Positions 4,032 through 6,679 of a stretch of 6,679 nucleotides of DNA are shown piece by piece. The notes beneath the pieces were generated by a model. The model had not been told where the DNA came from, did not search any database, and saw only the letters and a list, made by a program, of their open reading frames with translations. The stretch is taken from contig JBKHXN010000027.1 in the NCBI GenBank assembly GCA_046565985.1, positions 1 to 6,679 on the forward strand, given 5' to 3'. Each line of letters opens with the position of its first letter. Position 1 is the first letter of the stretch. The position numbers and the translations under genes are program-made. Source of the DNA: Polycyclovorans sp046565985. GTDB taxonomy: Bacteria; Pseudomonadota; Gammaproteobacteria; Nevskiales; Nevskiaceae.

Positions 4032-6679
4032 TCATAAGAGCAGCTTGCGGATGTAATCTGCGTGTTCTACGAACAGGATGTGTCTGTCGGACAGTTCCTG
4101 ACGATTTACTCCCCAATGTAGTGCCATCTCATCCGCGGGGGTCACCGAGACGATGAAGCTCTCCAAGGTGATCGACGGATCTGAAGGCCGAAGACGGGCC
4201 TCGATGTCCTTGATGGTCCGGTAGAAGTCGAGCTTGGGCTCGTTCTGCCAGCTCAGATTTCGGATGCCCTTGGGGTCCACGAAGGTGATGCGCTGCCGGT
4301 CGCCGTCCAGCCGCCACAGCATGAAGTCCGGGTAGAAGTTGCCGGCCTCGAAGAAGCCCACGCCACGACCGCGACTGAGGTTGCGGAGCAGGAATAAGGG
4401 GCGATCCACGAACTCCTGCGGATGCTGCTCGCAGTAGTCCTTGAGCTGCGTCACGAAGCGCATCTCACCGTCATTCAGGGCAACCGGCTTGACCGAGATG
4501 CTCGCCCCCGCGGCGCGGATCAGCGGCTCGAACAGGTGCTGCTGGAAGCGAATCAGTTCCACCGATGCGTTGGCCCCATTCATCGCGGCGCGCGGGCCAT
4601 GCCAGGCCCGACGGCGGAGTTCTTCGGCGATAGCGCGTAGCTGGGTGATCAGCTGCTGCTCGGTTTTCTCTACCGTCACCCGGTAGATGCCTTGGTCTTC
4701 GCCCGTCGCGAGGCCCGCCTCCGGGAAGTTCGGGTCGTCGGCAGTGAGCACCGCGTATTCCAGGTGCGGCTCTTCCCAGGCCTTCTTGCGGAATACGTAG
4801 TAGCGCTCCGCGTATTTCTTGAGTAGCGTCTCCGCGATCTCCTGCCAGGTCTGCAGCTTGTCGAGGCTGTCCAGCGCCAGCACCGCCCTGGGGATCAACA
4901 GGTCGTACCAGTCTGTCCGCGCCATCAGCGCGTCCACGGAACCCCGCGGGATGTTGAAGTTGTGCCAGCCACGCTCGTTCTTGAAGCGGATCAGCTCGAA
5001 CCACGCGGCATCGAGGTCGAGCAGCGCGACGTGCGGCGCGCCAAGCGAGCCGGTGTCCAGCGCCGCGACACCGTCCCCGCCACTCAGCTCCCGCGCCCGC
5101 ATCGCCTGAACCTTGGGATACCAGTTGAGCTGCACGGGGTTATTGAGCAGCCATTGATCGTCGGGCACCCGCGGCGGGGCCAGCTCGGGCACGGGCGCCA
5201 GCTGACGGAATGCGGTACCGAATTCCGTGCGCACGCCGTTGATCTCCGGCTTGAGCCGAATCACCTTGAGCCTGTGCGTACCCAGGTTGCGGATCACCGG
5301 CAGGTTGATGTCTTCCATCTCCTGGTCGGGCGGCAGGCCTTCGTCTTCCAGGAATTGCTTGAACTGCGCCATGTAGTCGGCATGGATGCCGAACACGTTC
5401 AGCGTTTCCAGCAGCTCGATATGGCGCGGTTTGACGACGGCCGGCGGCAGACGCATGGCGCGGCTGCGCTTGAGGCTGTAGCCGTGGCCCTTGAGGCGCA
5501 CGCCACGGCCGAACAGCTGGATGATCTGCGCGCCTTCGCTCTGGCCGATCTTCATCAGGCCCAGCGTGCTCACGCGCCAGCTGTTCCAGCCCTCGGTGAA
5601 TTTTCGCGAGCCGATGAGCAAGCTGATCTGGTTGTCGCGATCATTGAGGCGGCGAAACAGGGAGCCCGAAAAGTCACGCTCCTCCGCGACCAGTCCGGGC
5701 GTGTTGGCGCATAGCTCGTGGAGCTTCTTGGCATCGCCCACGTTGATCACGCCGAAGGCGGGGTTGTCTCCCAGCTTCACGGCGAGTTCGCCATCCGCCC
5801 CCTTCAGATACTCGACATGCAAGGCACCGCCACCGGGCGCGTTGAACAGCCGCCCGCAGATATCGCTGAAAAGTTCGTTCGCCGGCAGGTTCAGCTCCGC
5901 CAGGTAGCCGAAGCGATTGGCGAATGGGTTCTGGCCGGAGGCCGTCGGCAGCCCTGCCGTCAGGATTCCCTGAATCGCACGCTCGGACTGCGCGCGGTTG
6001 GCGACGAAGCGGGACAGGAACAGCAGGATCTCGGTCACGTCCGAGACGGTTCGCTTGTTCTCCGTGCGTACCGCGTTCACGCTGCCGCCGACGAAGATCC
6101 ACAGCGGCCGCTCGATGTTGAAATCCTTCAGCGCGTTCTGTCGGTCGTCAAACAGGCGGCGCTGCTGATAGGTCGCCAGCAGGCAGGCGGTCAGGTAGCG
6201 GTCCAGGCCCGTCTGCTCGGTCGCGTCGTCCAGATTGAGGATCTGGTAGTCCTTGCCGAAACCGTCGCCGTAGAAGTAGCGGTAGGAGTAGTCGAACACG
6301 ATGCTGCGGGCGTAGCGGCGCGTCAGGGCCGCATTGCCCTTGACCGCCTGCTTGAAGGTGGCGGAGTACTCGAAGGAAAAGCCCTTCTCGCAGAGCTGAT
6401 CGCGTCGCGTCAACCACTTGCCCGTCTCGCCACCGGCTGCACCGCGATGTCCTTCGTCCACCAGCACCAGATTGCCGGATTCGAAGGCGTCGACCGCGAC
6501 AGTCTTGTCTCCCATCTCGTCGGCGAGCTTGTGAATGTCGATGATCTCCACAGCCCGCCCGGCGAATAGCCCACGCGCGTTCTTGTCGAACAGCTCGGCC
6601 TCGATACCCGCGGCCGTGAACTCTTCCAGATGTTGCTGGCTCAGGCCCTCGTTGGGCGTCAGCAGCAGGATGCGGTTCA
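4032..6679 (-). CDS. Type III restriction (Res)-like DEAD/DEAH helicase with C-terminal nuclease, 5' end missing
   Basis: The reading frame is open to the right edge and gives 881 residues (numbered here from the first full codon at 6677). A GTG at 6551 is not the true start, because conserved helicase sequence LLLTPNEGLSQQH (4-16) lies upstream in frame. The helicase motifs, in order, are DEGH (74-77, 6447-6458, Walker B), SATF (105-108, motif III), PLWIFVGG (191-198, motif IV-like), GSRKFTEGWN (356-365, motif V) and QLFGRGVRL (387-395, motif VI with arginine finger). The C-terminal part has YPDF (PD at 783-784) and 17 residues later VDPKG (DPK at 801-803), fitting a PD-(D/E)xK nuclease core. 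Walker A must lie outside the window. Family knowledge: such proteins translocate on DNA using ATP and cut it, usually partnered with a Mod methyltransferase that recognises the site. Whether a partner exists cannot be seen. GC content (55-63% in two hand-counted lines) is lower than in comM, suggesting acquisition by transfer. Confidence 0.87.
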   Translation of the reverse strand, partial: NRILLLTPNEGLSQQHLEEFTAAGIEAELFDKNARGLFAGRAVEIIDIHKLADEMGDKTVAVDAFESGNLVLVDEGHRGAAGGETGKWLTRRDQLCEKGFSFEYSATFKQAVKGNAALTRRYARSIVFDYSYRYFYGDGFGKDYQILNLDDATEQTGLDRYLTACLLATYQQRRLFDDRQNALKDFNIERPLWIFVGGSVNAVRTENKRTVSDVTEILLFLSRFVANRAQSERAIQGILTAGLPTASGQNPFANRFGYLAELNLPANELFSDICGRLFNAPGGGALHVEYLKGADGELAVKLGDNPAFGVINVGDAKKLHELCANTPGLVAEERDFSGSLFRRLNDRDNQISLLIGSRKFTEGWNSWRVSTLGLMKIGQSEGAQIIQLFGRGVRLKGHGYSLKRSRAMRLPPAVVKPRHIELLETLNVFGIHADYMAQFKQFLEDEGLPPDQEMEDINLPVIRNLGTHRLKVIRLKPEINGVRTEFGTAFRQLAPVPELAPPRVPDDQWLLNNPVQLNWYPKVQAMRARELSGGDGVAALDTGSLGAPHVALLDLDAAWFELIRFKNERGWHNFNIPRGSVDALMARTDWYDLLIPRAVLALDSLDKLQTWQEIAETLLKKYAERYYVFRKKAWEEPHLEYAVLTADDPNFPEAGLATGEDQGIYRVTVEKTEQQLITQLRAIAEELRRRAWHGPRAAMNGANASVELIRFQQHLFEPLIRAAGASISVKPVALNDGEMRFVTQLKDYCEQHPQEFVDRPLFLLRNLSRGRGVGFFEAGNFYPDFMLWRLDGDRQRITFVDPKGIRNLSWQNEPKLDFYRTIKDIEARLRPSDPSITLESFIVSVTPADEMALHWGVNRQELSDRHILFVEHADYIRKLLL

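Noticed and set aside
6549..6551. GTG as start codon of the helicase-nuclease
   Set aside because: In-frame codons upstream to the window edge encode LLLTPNEGLSQQH and further family-like sequence, so the protein starts beyond 6679.
4962..6569. Two long + strand open frames (4962-5714 and 5718-6569) opposite the helicase-nuclease gene
   Set aside because: They are antisense to conserved helicase motifs and show no recognisable domain of their own.

Overview
The window is GC-rich chromosomal DNA, most likely from a gammaproteobacterium. The main reason is the adjacent ubiK-comM(yifB) pair at 171-1934, which is typical of that class. Every stretch has a readable feature; no gap without a gene exceeds 300 bases.

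Layout: (1) Positions 1-108 are the tip of an IS481-family insertion sequence reading leftwards out of the window. It holds 14 codons of the transposase and a perfect 13-bp inverted repeat whose inner copy covers the transposase start codon. (2) Positions 109-1934 carry, on the + strand, a short promoter region and the close-packed pair ubiK (ubiquinone biosynthesis accessory factor) and comM/yifB (AAA+ Mg-chelatase-like ATPase, implicated in natural transformation). (3) Positions 1962-4019 carry four small minus-strand genes: a six-helix membrane protein, a 59-residue lipoprotein with a Cys-His/His-Gly-Asp motif, a glutathione S-transferase family protein, and a secreted protein of unknown function. 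They converge on comM. (4) Positions 4032-6679 are the 3' 881 codons of a minus-strand superfamily 2 helicase with a C-terminal PD-(D/E)xK-like nuclease, resembling type III restriction (Res) subunits. Its start, Walker A motif and any partner genes lie beyond the right edge.

The left block is core metabolism and DNA processing, and the middle block looks like host housekeeping or envelope genes. The right-hand gene is probably part of a defence or restriction locus: its sampled GC content is about ten points or more below that of comM, and it ends 12 bp before the membrane protein gene. The defence-type gene and the IS end are the only parts that look accessory. No CRISPR array, tRNA or rRNA was seen. 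The most promising lead for a less-described system is the helicase-nuclease locus, but only one of its genes, incomplete, is visible.
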